The notes beneath the pieces were generated by a model. That model saw only the letters and a list, made by a program, of their open reading frames with translations, made no database searches and was not told the origin of the DNA. The position numbers and the translations under genes were made by a program. A stretch of DNA of 64,000 nt from NCBI GenBank assembly GCA_008330645.1, contig VLTN01000004.1, forward strand, positions 896,281-960,280, in the 5' to 3' direction. This document shows positions 18,561-30,261 of this stretch, in pieces (the first letter of the stretch is position 1; every line of letters begins with the position of its first letter). This DNA comes from Cafeteria roenbergensis. Lineage: Eukaryota > Sar > Bigyra > Bicosoecida > Cafeteriaceae.

Positions 18561-21500
18561 TCAGCGCCGCCTGCGGCTGGATGCCCTGCGGCTTGCCGGC
18601 TTGGCCTCTCGCGGCGCGGCGGGCCTCTCCGGCGACTCGGCAGCAGCAGGCGCAGTTGCAGCTGCAGCGGCGGATACGGCGGCTGCGCCCGCTTCGCCCT
18701 TTTGCGTCGCGCCGGTGCCGGGCTCCACTGCAAAGCTCGCCAGGTTGCGCAACGCACTCACACTGTGATACGTGACCTCGTATCCGGCGCCGACTGGAGG
18801 CAGATCGGACGGCTCTGAGCCAGGCGCTCCCTTTCCGCCTCGCGGCTTCCCGCGGTGAGGGGGGCCTCCCCGCCTCGTGGGCGAGCTGGCAGCCTCCGTG
18901 GACGCGTCGGCCGCCCTTCGCAGCTGCTCTGCCGAGAACCCCAGCTTGGCCGCCGTCGCGCTCCCCTCGATTCTGGCCAGCACGGCAGCCCCAGCCCGCA
19001 TCACCGCCGGCCTGCAGAGCACTCGCTCCAGCTCCGCGCGCTCAATCGGGAGGGCCCTGCCCTCGGCGGTGGACAGGTCGGACCGCAGCCAGCGGCGCAA
19101 GTCTTGGGAGGCAATGTCGCGGCGAGGGTCGGCTTGGGGCTGGCGAGCAGCAGCAGCAGCAGGACCGGCAGCACTGGCTGCAGTAGACGCAGCGTCAGCC
19201 GGCCGGCCTGAAGTTGCCTGCGCGGCTCTCCGAAGGCGCTTCGGCGTGGAGGCGTCCGCCTCCTCCCCCGGCCTCTGCGCCTCCCCAGCCGCCCCGCTGC
19301 GCCCGCGCTTGGGCGGCCGCTGGCCCCGAAGAAACGACCCGTCTCGGAGGACGAGGCGCTCCAGGGCGCGCTTGGAGTTGGCCCTGTGCACCAGCGCCTC
19401 CTCAACGGACCCCGCCGTCACAAGGCGGTAGACGACCACCGGGCGCGTCTGGCCGATGCGGTGGGCACGGTCCTCTGCCTGGCTGTCGGCGTGCGGGTTC
19501 CAGTCGCTGTCGTAGATGATGACCGTGTCCGCCCCGGTGAGGTTGATCCCCATGCCTCCCGCCCTGGTGGAGAGCAGGAAGGCGAAGCGGTCGGCGCGCT
19601 CGTTGAACCGGTCCATTGACGCCTGCCGCTCCTCGCGCGGGGTGGACCCGTCCAGGTGCTCGTACGCTCCGAACTCAGGCCGGCGGAGCTCCAAGTAGTC
19701 GCTCAGAATCTCCAGAGTTCTGGCGAACTGCGAGAATATGAGGACTTTGTGCCCGTCGGCCTTGAGCCGGCGCAGCATGCTGTCCAGCACCTGCATCTTG
19801 GAGCAGGATTCCACGATGGACTCGTCAGTCTGGCTCCCGGAACCAGCCGCTGCCTCGTCCGCGCCTGTGCCGATTGCCGATCTGGCAGCCGCACCGGCGC
19901 GCGCGGCCCCGCGGCCCACTCTCGCGCCCTCTGCCGCGCCGGCTCTGCTGCCTTGCCTGCCCGCACTCCGCGAGGCCTCGCGATGAGAGCGGCCTGCGCG
20001 GCTTCCACCGCTGGGCGACGCCCTCGATCGCCGAGCAGCCCTCGCCCCGCCAACGACAGCATCGCCGACACAGGAGTCGTTGCCGTCGTCACCGTCCTCG
20101 TCTTCGTCTTCGTCTGACTGGGCGTCCTCCTCCTCCTCCTCCTCCTCGCTCGAGGCGTCGGCGAGCTCAGCCAGCTCCGCCTCTGTGGCGAGCACAATCC
20201 CTCGCCGTGCTGGGGCCCTTGCCCTGGCCGCCGCAGCGCGCGCCCTGCTGGCAGCCTCGTCGCGCTCTTCGTCCTCCGGGGGCGGGTGCGGCTCGGCGAA
20301 CAGAAACGGGTGGTTGGCCACCTTGCGAAGGTGCATGTGCAGGTTCGACACCGCGACGGGCCCGGCCTCGCCCAGGCCTCGCTCCAGCGCGCTCGCACCC
20401 TTGGCGCCGGCCCCGCGCACCAGCTTGGCAATCGCCGAGTCGCCCGGCGTCAGGTGCCAGCCCATATCGGCGACTTCCTCCGCGAGCCTTCCCTGGGCGA
20501 GGCCCTCGGCGATTCGCGCCTGGACGTCGGTCATGCCGCAGTAGACGACCACCTCCACCTTGGGCGGGAGCTCCAGGTCGACGTCCGCCTTGGTGCGCCG
20601 CAGCATGTACCGCGAGAGCAGGCGATGCAGCGTGGACACAATGTGGTCTCGCTCCTGCCGCAGCACCACGTCGTCCCTGCCCTCCACGGTGTCGAGCTGC
20701 AGGAAGCCGTACACTGACGCGAACGCGTGCTTGTCTGCAAAGATGAGCGGCATGACGAAGTGGCAGAGCGACCACAGCTCCAGCAGGTCGTTTTGCAGCG
20801 GCGTCCCGGTGAGGATCACCTTCTGCGTGCCGCTCAGCGCCTCTCGCCAGCAGTAGCCCTCCAGCTCCTCGGTGAGTCGGGACGCCGAGTTCTTCAGCCT
20901 GTGTGACTCGTCCACGACCAGGAGCCCCCAGGGCACGACAGCTGCGGAAGAGGGGCCGCGGGGCTATGGGGCGGTGGAGCAGCGAGCATGACGCAGCCGC
21001 AAGAGGAACGGCTCGACGAAGCAGATGAGGGGGCTTCCGGGCGCTGGCGTGGCGCGGATCGAGCAAGGGCGAGGCATTGGCCGGTAACCAGACGCCCTGG
21101 CGGGCGGGCTACCGGAAGTGCGGGCGGCCGGGCGGGCTGGCCAGCGTGCCGGCTCCCGCCTCCGAGGCACTGCTCCCCGCTTCTCCCCCCCCCCTCGCAG
21201 CGTGACGGAGGGCCGAGAGACGCTCTCACCTTTTCCAAGGACCGCCGAGTCGTTCATGGCCAGCGAGTACGTGGTGATGAACACCGGCATGGCGCATCGG
21301 TCCTCCCGCTCCATGGTGGCCACGCCGCGCCTGCGGGCCGCCGCGGAGCCCGCGGACCCGGCGGACGATCGCCTTCTCGCCTTGGGGACGGTGGCTGCCC
21401 AGCGGGGGCACCCGGGGATGTGACGACGGCGCAGGCTGGCACGCTCCTCGGGCGTGCCGTGGTACTCGACCACCGGGATGTCAGGGGCGAACTTGCGGAA

Positions 21501-21983
21501 CTCGTTCACCCAGTTGCGCAGCGTGGACAGCGGCACGACAATGAGCACCGGGCCGTCGCTCACCGGGGCCGCGCGCATCCAGGACACGTACGCGATGATC
21601 TGCACCGTCTTCCCCAAGCCCATTTCGTCGGCAATGATGCCCGACTCGCCCAAAAAGTGCTTTGTGGAGAGCCACTCGACCCCCTGCTGCTGGTAGTCCC
21701 GCAACACGCCTCCGGTGAACCCCGCGGGAGTGTCCTTGCACAGAAAGGAGGACCCCGACGCCAGCTTCTCGCACGTTGCGTTAAATTGCTCCGCCTTGGC
21801 AAGCATGTCGTTGAGCTGGTGCACGGCCTCCTCGTACTGAGCTTGCTGCTGCTCTCGGGACAGGACGCGGGCGGCCTCCAGGGCAGATTCCCGGGAGGCT
21901 TCATCCGCGCGCCCCAGAGCGTCCAGGCACTCCTGGTCCTCCACAGTATCGGCTGTCGGGCTGGCGGCCGGGGTGGCGTCCAT
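18561..21983 (-). CDS. HELLS: SNF2-family chromatin remodeller, HELLS/LSH/DDM1-type
   Basis: Two exons, 21983-21230 and 20941-18561, give about 1,044 residues; a 288-base intron lies between helicase motifs Ia and II. Visible motifs are the Q-like box GGVLRDYQQQGVEWL, Walker A DEMGLGKT at residues 119-126, DESH at about 262-265, TGTPLQNDLLELW, and the C-terminal lobe with FSQF, LSTRAGGMGINL and RAHRIGQT. Blocks such as PLSTLRNWVNEF, PDIPVVEYHGTPEER and PVVVYRLVTAGSVEEAL align best with LSH/DDM1 rather than with ISWI or CHD1. There is no SANT/SLIDE or chromodomain. These ATPases slide nucleosomes and support DNA methylation and silencing of transposons. A roughly 200-residue acidic and Arg/Ala-rich insert separates the two RecA lobes, and the C-terminus is a low-complexity tail. 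The family is certain and the subfamily well supported. Confidence 0.88.
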
Positions 21984-22285
21984 AGCAACGCGATGACGTG
22001 GAGAGAGCGTTTGAACTGCGCCGCCTCGCCCCGCTGCCGCTGGCACACAATCGGCTCGCACGACCGCTGCGCGCAGGCGTGCCTGGGTGGTCTGGTACAC
22101 GTGCTGGCACTGGAGTGAGTGCGCCGAGTGCGCGCCAGCACGTGGCGCAGCCCTGGCCTGCGCGCGATTGCAATGTGCGCTGCTGGGCTCTGCCGGGCGA
22201 TTGCTGTTCCAGGCTCGGCGACGGCCTGCGCGCCCGCAGTCGGAGGCTCACCCGCCTCGGCCCAGCGGGGGGGGTCTGCTTCGCC
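21984..22285. promoter_or_regulatory. Divergent intergenic region, remodeller / calcineurin-B-like
   Basis: 302 bases between two divergent start codons; it must hold both promoters. I saw no TATA box, no repeat and no motif shared with the other divergent intervals of this window. Confidence 0.4.
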
Positions 22286-23375
22286 ATGGGGAACAAGCCG
22301 CTGAAACCCGTCCTGGACCCGGCAGACCTGCCCCACCTGACTGACGCCGAAACTCTCCAGCGCATCTCAGTGCGCTTCCGGCAGCTTTCCGAGCCAGGTC
22401 CCAAGGGCCCTCACGTGACGCCTGGGTCGTTCATGGAGCACGTGAGCAGCTGTCAGCCTCCCCCGGGTGCTGTGTCGCGACAGGTGCTGACCGCGGTGGC
22501 CCGCGCGCGAGCCCCATGAGCTTTCTGGAGCGCCTCTCGTCCCGGTTCCTCCGCGCAGTGCCCCAAGTTCGTCGACAAGTACGGCCCGACCATCGTTGCA
22601 CGAGTCATCGACATGATGGACACGGAAGGAACCAAGACCGCCAGCCGGGTTGTGAGCTGGCGAGCCGTTGAGCCGAGAGAGGCAGGGGAGCGCGCGCAAG
22701 AGTGCTGCACCCAGACAGTTTGTTGTTCGTGTGCCCCCCCCCCGGCTCCCTGCGCCCGCAGGGGTTCGTCACCGCGGCCTACGCGCTGTCCTGTGGAACT
22801 TCGACGCTGCGCGCCAGACGTGAGCGCACTCGGCAGCGGTTGCCGGCCCGGATCCGGCCCCGGGGCACAACTCACGCTGCGCCTCGCTTGCCTCGCCCAG
22901 CCGCTCGGCCCGCAGAACTGTTCAATCTGTTCAACGCGTCCCACAAGCCAAAGCTCGCCCTGGATGACTTCGCGGCGGTCTACACACCGCTCGCTGCGGC
23001 GCAGCACCGGGGGAGCAGCGCGGCTGCCGCCCCAGACAGGGAGCTTCGGGAGGCCATGGACGAGCTGGGAGCCATCTCTGCCCGGGCAGTCTTTGAGGCC
23101 GTGAGCAGTGCTCTGTGCCGACCCGCCGTGTTTGCGCCTCAGCAGCAGCGTCCCGCCGCCATCCCTCCGTGGGGCTGGGGCTCCGGCCCGCGCCCGGGAG
23201 CCGCGGCCTATCTGCAGCTGCCCCGCTCGCCCCCGCCTGTGCCTCGCAGCGCGAGTCTGACCGCTCGGGCCGCATGTCTGAGGCGACCTTCAGCCTGCTG
23301 GTGGAGGAGGACCACATCTTGCAGCAGCTGCGTGCGGAGCTGAGTCAGCTGCTGGTGCCAAGCTTGCTCGGCTGA
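22286..23375 (+). CDS. Calcineurin-B-like EF-hand-fold protein, divergent
   Basis: Five small exons, 22286-22441, 22559-22651, 22762-22819, 22916-23100 and 23250-23375, with GTGAGC donors and GCAG acceptors. All phases agree and give about 205 residues. The N-terminus MGNKPLKP fits an N-myristoylation signal. A pattern of paired helices such as RVIDMMDTEG, LFNLFNASHKPKLALDDF and SGRMSEATFSLLV resembles calcineurin B or CHP-type proteins. The candidate Ca-binding loops lack most of the acidic ligands of a canonical EF-hand, so calcium binding is doubtful. It may act as a membrane-anchored regulatory subunit. The exact intron 2 donor is a choice between two nearby GT sites; I used the GTGAGC consensus. 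The family call is tentative. Confidence 0.55.
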
Positions 23376-23606
23376 GAGCACCGAGGAGCGGCAGTGGGGA
23401 GGCGGGAGTGAGGGGCAGGCAGACCCGCGCCCCCGTCCCATTCGACCTCTGGCTCGCCAATGACCCGTTCTTTAGATTTTGTTTGCTGTCCTTTGCGACC
23501 GAGTGCGTGCCCTGCCGAGCGTGTGTGTCGGCTCCGCTTCGTTGCCAAGGTGAACGCGCATCCTTCTGGCCACGCGCGCCGCCCGCAGCTCCGCAGCGAC
23601 CTGCAG

Positions 23607-25460
23607 TCACTCGTCGTCAAACGAGAAATCGCTCTCGTCGTCGTCGCTGTCGTCAGCCCCGCCGCTGCTGGACGCCGAGTCCGAGGACGAGGCCGCGCCG
23701 CGCGGCGCCGTCCGCGCAGCGGCCTTGGCGCCTCGCGATCCCCCCCGAGAGCCGGCAGCGGCCGCCCTCCCGACCCGGGATCGAGGCGTGCGCATTGGAC
23801 GAGCTGCCGCGACCTCACCCGAGCCAGATTCCGACGACGCGACGCTGTCCACATCGCTGTCGTCGGACCCGCTGCTGGCGCTCTCGCTGCTGCTATCCAG
23901 TCCCCGCCCGGTCGACGAGGCACGCGAGCGGCGACTGGCCCTCGACTGCTGGGAGCTGGCTGGCTGACGGGACTGCCCTGTCGCCTCCATCTTGGCGCCC
24001 GCTCGGGCCCCGGCCGGCCCGGCCCGCTGCACTCCAGCCCCGTCCGCATCGCCCTCGTCGTCTGACAGCACGATGGCGGCGGCAGCAGCGGCAGCGGCGG
24101 TGGCAGTTGCTGGCGGCCGCGCCGCGGGACTGTCAACGCTACCCAGTCGCCTGGTCCTCAGCTCCGCCGCCGGCGCAACGCCTGACCGAGCCGCAGGAGT
24201 GCTCCCTTCAGTCTGCAGGTGCTGCTGCCGCGCGCGTCGCTTTGCCGGCGCCACAAATGCTGTGTGTACCTCGAAGAGCCGCTCCGTCCCCGGACCGGCA
24301 CTGCTGCTGCTGCTGCTGCTGCTGCGGGGGCGCTTGGCCGCTCGGCGAGGCCTGCTGGACGGAGTGTCCGTTGCGCCGGCGGTTTCGCCGCTGTTGCAAT
24401 CCTCCGCGTCGCCCGGCTCGCCCTCTGCATCAGGCTCCGCTGGAGCGCAGCGCCATTCGACCGCCGCCCCTCTGTCGCCAGTGGCGGCCCTGTTTCTGCC
24501 GCTCGACGCGGCGCCCCTCCTGGCGGCCGCGTCCGCTCCCGCTCTGCGACGCTCCCCGTCTACCCCTGCGTCCGCGCCGTCGTCGTCCCCTGGCTCCGTG
24601 CTCCCCGGAGAGCTAGGTGCCGCCAGAGCGGACGCTTCCACCCCCGCCGTCGCAGCCGCCTCCGTCCCGCTGAACGGGCGGCCGCAGCCGATGTGCCCGC
24701 CCGGCGCAGAGCACGCAGGCGGAACGCGCGGTCCAGCAGCCGAGGCCAAGGCTGGTGCCTCCGCCCCCCCTGCCGCGCTCTCCGTGGCCTCTTCAGCTCC
24801 AGCGGCTGCCGGCCCCAGCTCCGCCCCGGTGAAGGCGATCATGGCTTGAAACGCGTCCAGGCAGGTCACCGTTCGCTTCGAGCCGTCGCAGCTCAGGGAC
24901 AGGACGGTGCTGGCAGGCCGGACAAGCGTTCCGCGAAGGCGAAGCACGCCGCCACCGGAGGCAGGCAGCTCCAGGACGGGCCTTCCGCTGTTGAGCCCAG
25001 AGATGTGCCCGATGGCGCCGGCGCTGCTCGGCAGCAGGATCCCCGGCAGGCTCACGAGCACCCGCCCCTTGCGAGCAGCGGCCGAACGCACGATGTCCGA
25101 CCCTGAGCACGCTTCCAAGGCTGCGGGCACGGCACGCAGCGCGGTGTGCCAGAGACATGCGCTGGTCGCACACGGCATTCAAATCCTCTCGGCGGGCCTA
25201 CGGCGCGAGGATCCCGAGGCCACACCCACCAGTCGCGCACCCGCCCCGACTGCAGCGTGGCATCGCCTCCGGGGCGGCCTCGCGAGGACCATGGACTCAC
25301 CTGCCCCCGGCGCCAGCCTCGGAACGGACGACGGCAACCCCTCGCGGGCAGCGCCGGACGCCACCGCCCGCTGCAGGGCGGCTTTCCGGGAGGCTGCCCG
25401 CGCAAGCGCATCTGCTGATGGCCTGGGAGCAGCTGCGGCAGCGACAGCCTTGGCGGGCAT
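23607..25460 (-). CDS. RHL1: RHL1-like protein, eukaryotic topoisomerase VI accessory subunit
   Basis: Exons 25460-25301 and 25120-23607 join in phase to about 557 residues. The conserved core at about residues 58-160 contains GSDIVRS, RVLVSLPGILLP, GHISGL, RPVLEL, RLRGTLVRP and CLDAFQAMIAF. These correspond one by one to the conserved core of plant RHL1, which has a 'FPGLLAP...NPLLYLDFPQGRMKLFGT...NMIVF' pattern. In plants RHL1 binds the SPO11-3/TOP6B topoisomerase VI complex needed for endoreduplication. The rest is Ala/Ser/acidic low complexity, also as in RHL1, ending in an acidic FSFDDE tail that may bind basic proteins. The gene contains a short CAG/CTG run near 24300-24325. It is divergent from the secreted acidic protein. 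The identification rests on remembered family features, not a search. Confidence 0.7.
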
Positions 25461-25647
25461 CTCCCCCCGGGCTGCTGCAGGTGCTGGCGGCCGAGCAAGC
25501 CTTGATATTGAGCCCGTCGAATATGTGTCGCGCCGACAGCTCTGCCCGACCGGCTGGCGGCAGCGACGTCGTCGGCGCTTGGCCGCGGGTCTCGGCGAGC
25601 CGCGCGGGCAGGACACTGGCCGGCCGGACCGAGCCTGGTGTGCCGGC
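25461..25647. promoter_or_regulatory. Shared divergent promoter, RHL1-like / secreted acidic protein
   Basis: 187 bases between two start codons. It contains a relatively AT-rich patch (GATATTGAG...GAATATGTG near 25503-25530), the only such patch nearby. The role is inferred from position. Confidence 0.4.
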
Positions 25648-27231
25648 ATGCGGGTCGTTTTGGCTGTTCTGGCCGCCCTGGCCGCCGTTGCCAGTGCAGC
25701 GGCCAGCACAGGCCTGAGAGGTGAGCGGCTGGGACGACGCAGTGTCGCGCATCGCGCCATCGCCGGCCCGCGCCGCTGCGTGCCGCGTTCCTGGGCGGCC
25801 CCGTGCCCGCCGTGCGAGCGTCAATCAGCGCTGGCCAGTCGAGGGCTGCGGTTCGGGTGGCTTGGCGAGCTGTGACAGCCGGCTGAGTTGCGACCTGCAC
25901 GATGCCTCAATTTCCCTGGCCCTGCGGCTCGCCGCGGCACCGCCCCCCTCCTCCTCGCAGGCACGTCGCCGCTGTCCATGAAGGACATGGAGGCTGTGCG
26001 CTTCCTGCGCGCGTCGTCCAGGGCCAAGGAGGGCGAGCCGTCGGAGAGCGCTGCACAGCTCACCACCTGCTTTCGCGAGCACGTTCAGATGTTCGACCGA
26101 GGCACCGCCAATGTGATCGACGCGTGCGCACGGATCACGAGCATCAAGTGCTCCAAGAGCTCGTCGGCCGCCGAAGTGACGTGAGTGCTCCCTGTGGGGC
26201 AGCTGGCGCAGCATCGTAGCGACTGAGCTGCTCGTCGTCGCGTCCGCCGCGCCCGGACTCACCGCGTCCCCCGAACAAGCTTCCTTGTGCATGCGAGCGT
26301 GGTTCGCAGCCAGTGCTGGCGCGAGGTTGCCCGCCCCATCTGCGCGGGCAGCGTGGAAGGCCTTGCCGACGTGCAGCGGGTTCGACTGGCGCAGTTGCGC
26401 GCTGCCGAGCAGCAGCGCCAGGCATCGCACCGCAACAAGATCGCGATGCGCTCCATGGCAGGAGAGGAGACCAAGGCGCTCTCGCCCATTGACCGGGAGT
26501 ACCTGAAGCTGGACGGCAAGGACCCTGCCAAGCCGGAGAGCGAGGTGGAGGACGAGGCCGAACTGGACGGCAACAGCGAGACCCTCTCCGGGGACGCCCC
26601 GGAAGACTTCGACGGAGACTCCACTGAGGAGGAGGTGCAGGAGGAGGAGGACTCCAGCGCGGAGCAAGAGGAAGAAGAGGAGGACGAAGACTCCGGCGAG
26701 GAGGAGGAGGAGGAGGAAGAACAGGAAGACGAAGACTCCGGCGAGGAGGAGGAGGAAGCGGAGGAGGAGGAGGAGGAGGAGGAGTCTGGCGGCGAATACC
26801 ATGAGGGCGATGCTGAAGCAGAGGCCAGCGGCGAGTACAACGAGGAGGCGGCCGGCGAGGACGGGGAGGGGGACTCTGGCGAGGAGGGAGACGAGGAGTC
26901 TGAAGAGAACTCGTCCGAGGAGGAGGACGCAAACTTTATGCAGACCGCAGCGCGTACCCAACCGAAGCATGGTGGCAAGCACGGCGCCAAGCACGCGAAG
27001 CAGAGCACCCCGCATGTGGGGCCAGACGAGCTGGAGTCGATCTCACAGCGCTGGGACGACATCAAGCGCGCCGCCTCTGGAGCGGACCTGGAGAAGGCCA
27101 AGGCTGCCCGCATCCGGCCTGGCTTTAAGACGTCGTTCCTGCAGACCACGGCGAGCGGTTCGGCCGTGTCTGTTGCCATTCTTGACGCGCTTGAGACCAC
27201 TTGCAGCCTGCGCCACTACAAGGGCGAGTGA
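25648..27231 (+). CDS. Secreted acidic protein of unknown function
   Basis: Exons 25648-25720, 25961-26180 and 26310-27231 join in phase to about 404 residues. The N-terminus is a clean signal peptide of about 20 residues (MRVVLAVLAALAAVASAAAS). The next ~120 residues hold four to five cysteines (for example TTCFREH, NVIDACARI, IKCSKS, QCWREV, PICAG), suggesting a small disulphide-bonded domain. Residues from about 176 to 304 are almost entirely Glu, Asp and Ser in EEEEE runs. A basic HGGKHGAKHAKQ patch and a folded-looking C-terminus follow. I recognise no family. Strongly acidic secreted proteins can bind calcium or act as luminal buffers, but there is no direct evidence here. Confidence 0.7.
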
Positions 27232-27371
27232 TTGAGTGGACTCGCGGTGCGTTGTTCGGGCGCGCGTGGTTCGCGGCGCTTCGATGGTGCTTGTTTCCTG
27301 CCTCGGCCATGGGCGAGGCATCATCACATGTACATCACGCGCTCAAGCGATTGGCCTTGCCGCTCCTAGCA

Positions 27372-28344
27372 TCACGGCCGGCGTCGCACACCCGAGTGGT
27401 CGGCGCCCAGCACGGTGCGGTACAGACTCAGAGCCATAAGCAGGTGAGCTGCGGCTCGAGACTCTAGCCCGGAAAGGCCGCGACTTGTTTCGATCGACCG
27501 CAATCGCGCTGGCAGTCGCGCCGCCAAAACCTCGAGCTGGCAAGTCGGTGCCTGGAGTGCCAACTGGAGAATCCAAAGCACATCCGAGAGCACCACTGCC
27601 GAAGTGTGAGATGCGGCCGCCGTGGCCACAAACCCCAGCAACGACGAAATTCCGCCCTGCTTGCGAAGCCGCTCCAAAATGTGGCGCCGCTCGGCACCGG
27701 GGGCCGCGAGAAGCATCCTTACGACTTCTACCGCCAACACGAAGAGCTCGGCATCTCCGTTGGCTAGGCACCAAGCCAGCCGCCGCATCAAGTTCTCCCC
27801 GCAAAGCATGGGTCGCAGTCGCGGAACCGCAGCCAGAAGCGCCAGCAGCTGCAGCGCACAGGCCCACTCCGCCTCTGAGCTGGGGGAGGGCGGCAGCATC
27901 GCCAGCAGCCACGCAAGCAACACGTCCTCGCGCTCAAACTCTATGCATTCCAAGGCGCTGCGATCCTGGCAGGGCTCAAACGGGAGCAAAGCGCCGACAT
28001 AACCGGACGAGCAGCCACCCACGTGATTGCCGCACCGCGCCAGCATGTGGTGCAGTTGCCGCTAGTGAAGCCACTCACGCAAGGGGCAACGCGTCCAGCG
28101 TTTCCAAAAGCAGCAGCGGCAGCACCGCTTGCGCAGCCTGGGGCACTTGCGTCGAGTTTGAGCAGGCCAAGCGGCCCAAGAACGCTGCGTGCTGGAGCAA
28201 GCTAGCCGGGCGCGTATTCTTGCTCAAGCCCAGCTCTCTGGCCCCCGCGAGGCCCGAGTCGGCGAGCACAGCCGCGGCCAGCGCTTCCGCGAACTCGGCT
28301 TCCTCTCGCTTCAGCACTCCGGCCGGCAATTCGGCGCCAGCCAT
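27372..28344 (-). CDS. Armadillo/HEAT-like helical protein
   Basis: Exons 28344-28079 and 27957-27372, with a GTGAGT donor and an in-phase GCAG acceptor, give about 283 residues. The protein is almost all alpha-helical with regularly spaced Leu/Ala-rich helix pairs (for example ACALQLLALLAAVPRL, LFVLAVEVVRMLLA, VLWILQLALQ), which is typical of armadillo or HEAT solenoids such as importin-alpha. No nuclear-localisation-binding Trp/Asn ladder of a true importin is evident, so the partner is unknown. It ends convergently with the secreted acidic gene, 140 bases apart, and lies downstream of the methyltransferase gene on the same strand. Confidence 0.6.
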
Positions 28345-28514
28345 CGCGCTTGCGTGCAGGAGGAGGTGCCCCGCAAGAGGGCCTCGCGCACACGCTCGGC
28401 TTGGCTCGCCTCGATTCAGTGATCGCCAGCCCGCACCTTCAGCCGCGCGTTGGGCGAAAGTGCAGCGCTGGGCAGCGCAGCGCGTCGCAAGAGGCACTCA
28501 TGAAACGCACGGCG

Positions 28515-30143
28515 CTAGGCAGAGCCTGGAGCGAAAGGTTTCCGAAACTGTGCGGCAACTGTCACACGGGCCATGGACTCGCCGGTCTTTCTGTTCCGAA
28601 GCCCGACCGTGTGGTACTGGATCGGCAGCTCCGGTGAGGCTTGGGCAGCTTCGACATCTCCCGCAGACCAGCCCGCGGGGTGGAGCCTCTCCGGAACCAG
28701 CCCCGACTTCCGGCCCAGCTCTGCGAGCTCCTGCGCCTCGAAGAAGTACGAGAGTGTCCCATCAGCCCGGCGAAAGCACCTCCCACCGAGCCACAGATGG
28801 TCGGCAAAGGCGCCATGAGCGCGTTCGCCGGTGCCCTCCAGGCCTGCCACCTTCATGTCGCCGATGGCGTAGTCGATGAAGCAGACGCGCCCCCCTGGCT
28901 TCACACAGGCCGCGATGTGCCGCATCGCCGCCAGCATCTGCCCTGGGGGCACAGCCGAGAGCACGAACGTGACGATCGCCACGTCCGCGCACCGACCTTG
29001 CAGAGCGGGCGGTGGCTGCGCACCGCCAAGCGGCATCGCACTGGCAACAGGTTGGGTGACGTCCCATTGGTAGAGCCGCGAAAGCCCCGCGTCAAACTGA
29101 GGAAGCGCAGCGATGGCTGTCAGCGCGGTCTCTGCAACGTCGCACGCGATGATGGTGGGCTTGCCCCGGGGATGCCCCGCTGCCCCAGGCCCTGCCGCGT
29201 CAGTAGCAGAGTCGGCAGCGCCATGGCTTGCGCCAGCGGCCGCACCAGCACTGCTGGCAAGTGTCTCCGCCTTGGCCGGCTCCGACGGCACGCGCCCCGA
29301 TGCTTGCCCCCCCTGAGCGGCAGCTGCGCTTGACGTTGCCCCCTCGGCGGCACTGCTGTCGCCCCGTGCCCCGGGTCCGGCCGCGCCGCCGCCCCACGAG
29401 GCCTCCGCTCTCCTGGCCAGAGTGGCGAGCGGAATCACGTTCGACCCGTTCCCGCACCCCACTTCGAGCACAACAGGCCCCTCTTCCTCCCCGCTGTCCT
29501 CGGCCGGTCGCAGCAGGACCTCCTCCAGCGCCTTGAAGATGAGGTGCCCGTAGGCCCGCGGCTTGAAGAAGTTGGCCTTGTTCAGCGCGTAGAACGCCTG
29601 CCAGGACGTGTGGGGCGGAAGCACCTCCACGGGCGAAGCGGCCGCGTCGGCAGTTGCAGCGGCAGCAGCATCAGCGGCAGTCGCAGTGCGTGGCCGCTTC
29701 GCCTTCCGCGTCGCGCATTTGCTGGGGTGGCCGTGCTTGCCGGGGCGCCGCGCCTCGCTGGTCGGGCTGCTCTGGGCTGCCCCGCTGGCCCCAGACACAG
29801 CCGAAACTGGAGCACCAGCAGCGTCAGCAGCAGCTGGCCGATGCTTCTCCTCCTCAAGCTCGCGCATCGCCTCCGCAGCTCGGCGAGTGCGAGTCAGCAC
29901 GCCTGGAAATCCGGCTGCAACGGCAGCCTTCACCGCGCCCTCCAGGAGCTTCGAACTTAGTGGTCCCGCTTCCCACGCGTCGGCATTCAGAGCGGGGTCC
30001 AGGCGGGTCGAGGGGAGGCCGGGCAGCGGGCCCAGAGTCCGCAGCCTGGCCGCGCGCCTCTCCCATGACGGAAGTGCCCCCTGCCAGGCGAAGTCGTTGG
30101 TGTGAAACTCAACGGCCGCCCCCTTGGGAGGGTGCTCGGCCAT
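28515..30143 (-). CDS. tRNA 3-methylcytidine methyltransferase, METTL2/6/8-type
   Basis: A single exon of 542 residues. The N-terminal part carries FHTNDFAW, and later [21 protein letters not shown], which corresponds to the family's 'YY..N...FFKDR.WL' signature before the catalytic core. The SAM-binding motif I is [11 protein letters not shown] at about residue 221. Post-motif acidic position [10 protein letters not shown], motif IV-like [10 protein letters not shown] and [13 protein letters not shown] complete a class I Rossmann methyltransferase. METTL2/6/8 and yeast Trm140/141 methylate C32 in the anticodon loop of tRNAThr/Ser. The protein is longer than usual because of two Ala/Gly/Ser-rich inserts, one before the core and one between motifs I and II. 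Which of the paralogues it matches cannot be decided by eye. Confidence 0.85.
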   Translation of the reverse strand: MAEHPPKGAAVEFHTNDFAWQGALPSWERRAARLRTLGPLPGLPSTRLDPALNADAWEAGPLSSKLLEGAVKAAVAAGFPGVLTRTRRAAEAMRELEEEKHRPAAADAAGAPVSAVSGASGAAQSSPTSEARRPGKHGHPSKCATRKAKRPRTATAADAAAAATADAAASPVEVLPPHTSWQAFYALNKANFFKPRAYGHLIFKALEEVLLRPAEDSGEEEGPVVLEVGCGNGSNVIPLATLARRAEASWGGGAAGPGARGDSSAAEGATSSAAAAQGGQASGRVPSEPAKAETLASSAGAAAGASHGAADSATDAAGPGAAGHPRGKPTIIACDVAETALTAIAALPQFDAGLSRLYQWDVTQPVASAMPLGGAQPPPALQGRCADVAIVTFVLSAVPPGQMLAAMRHIAACVKPGGRVCFIDYAIGDMKVAGLEGTGERAHGAFADHLWLGGRCFRRADGTLSYFFEAQELAELGRKSGLVPERLHPAGWSAGDVEAAQASPELPIQYHTVGLRNRKTGESMARVTVAAQFRKPFAPGSA

Positions 30144-30261
30144 GCTGCTGCAGCGGCCTGCGCGTGCGCATAGCGCAAAAAGAGAGCCTGCCGTGGTGAG
30201 ATTCTTCTCCGACTTGCAAATATGCGCGCCTCAGGGCTTGCCGCCCAGCCCACTGCCTGCG
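30144..30261. promoter_or_regulatory. Shared divergent promoter, methyltransferase / deaminase
   Basis: Only 118 bases separate the start codons. A short A-rich stretch (GCGCAAAAAGAGAG near 30174-30187) and an ATTCTTCTCC tract stand out against the GC-rich background. The promoter role is inferred from position. Confidence 0.4.

Noticed and set aside
22801-22819. Alternative frame with WNFDAARQ in exon 3 of the calcineurin-B-like gene
   Set aside because: It reads well locally but its phase does not fit the flanking exons, whereas the chosen frame joins all five.
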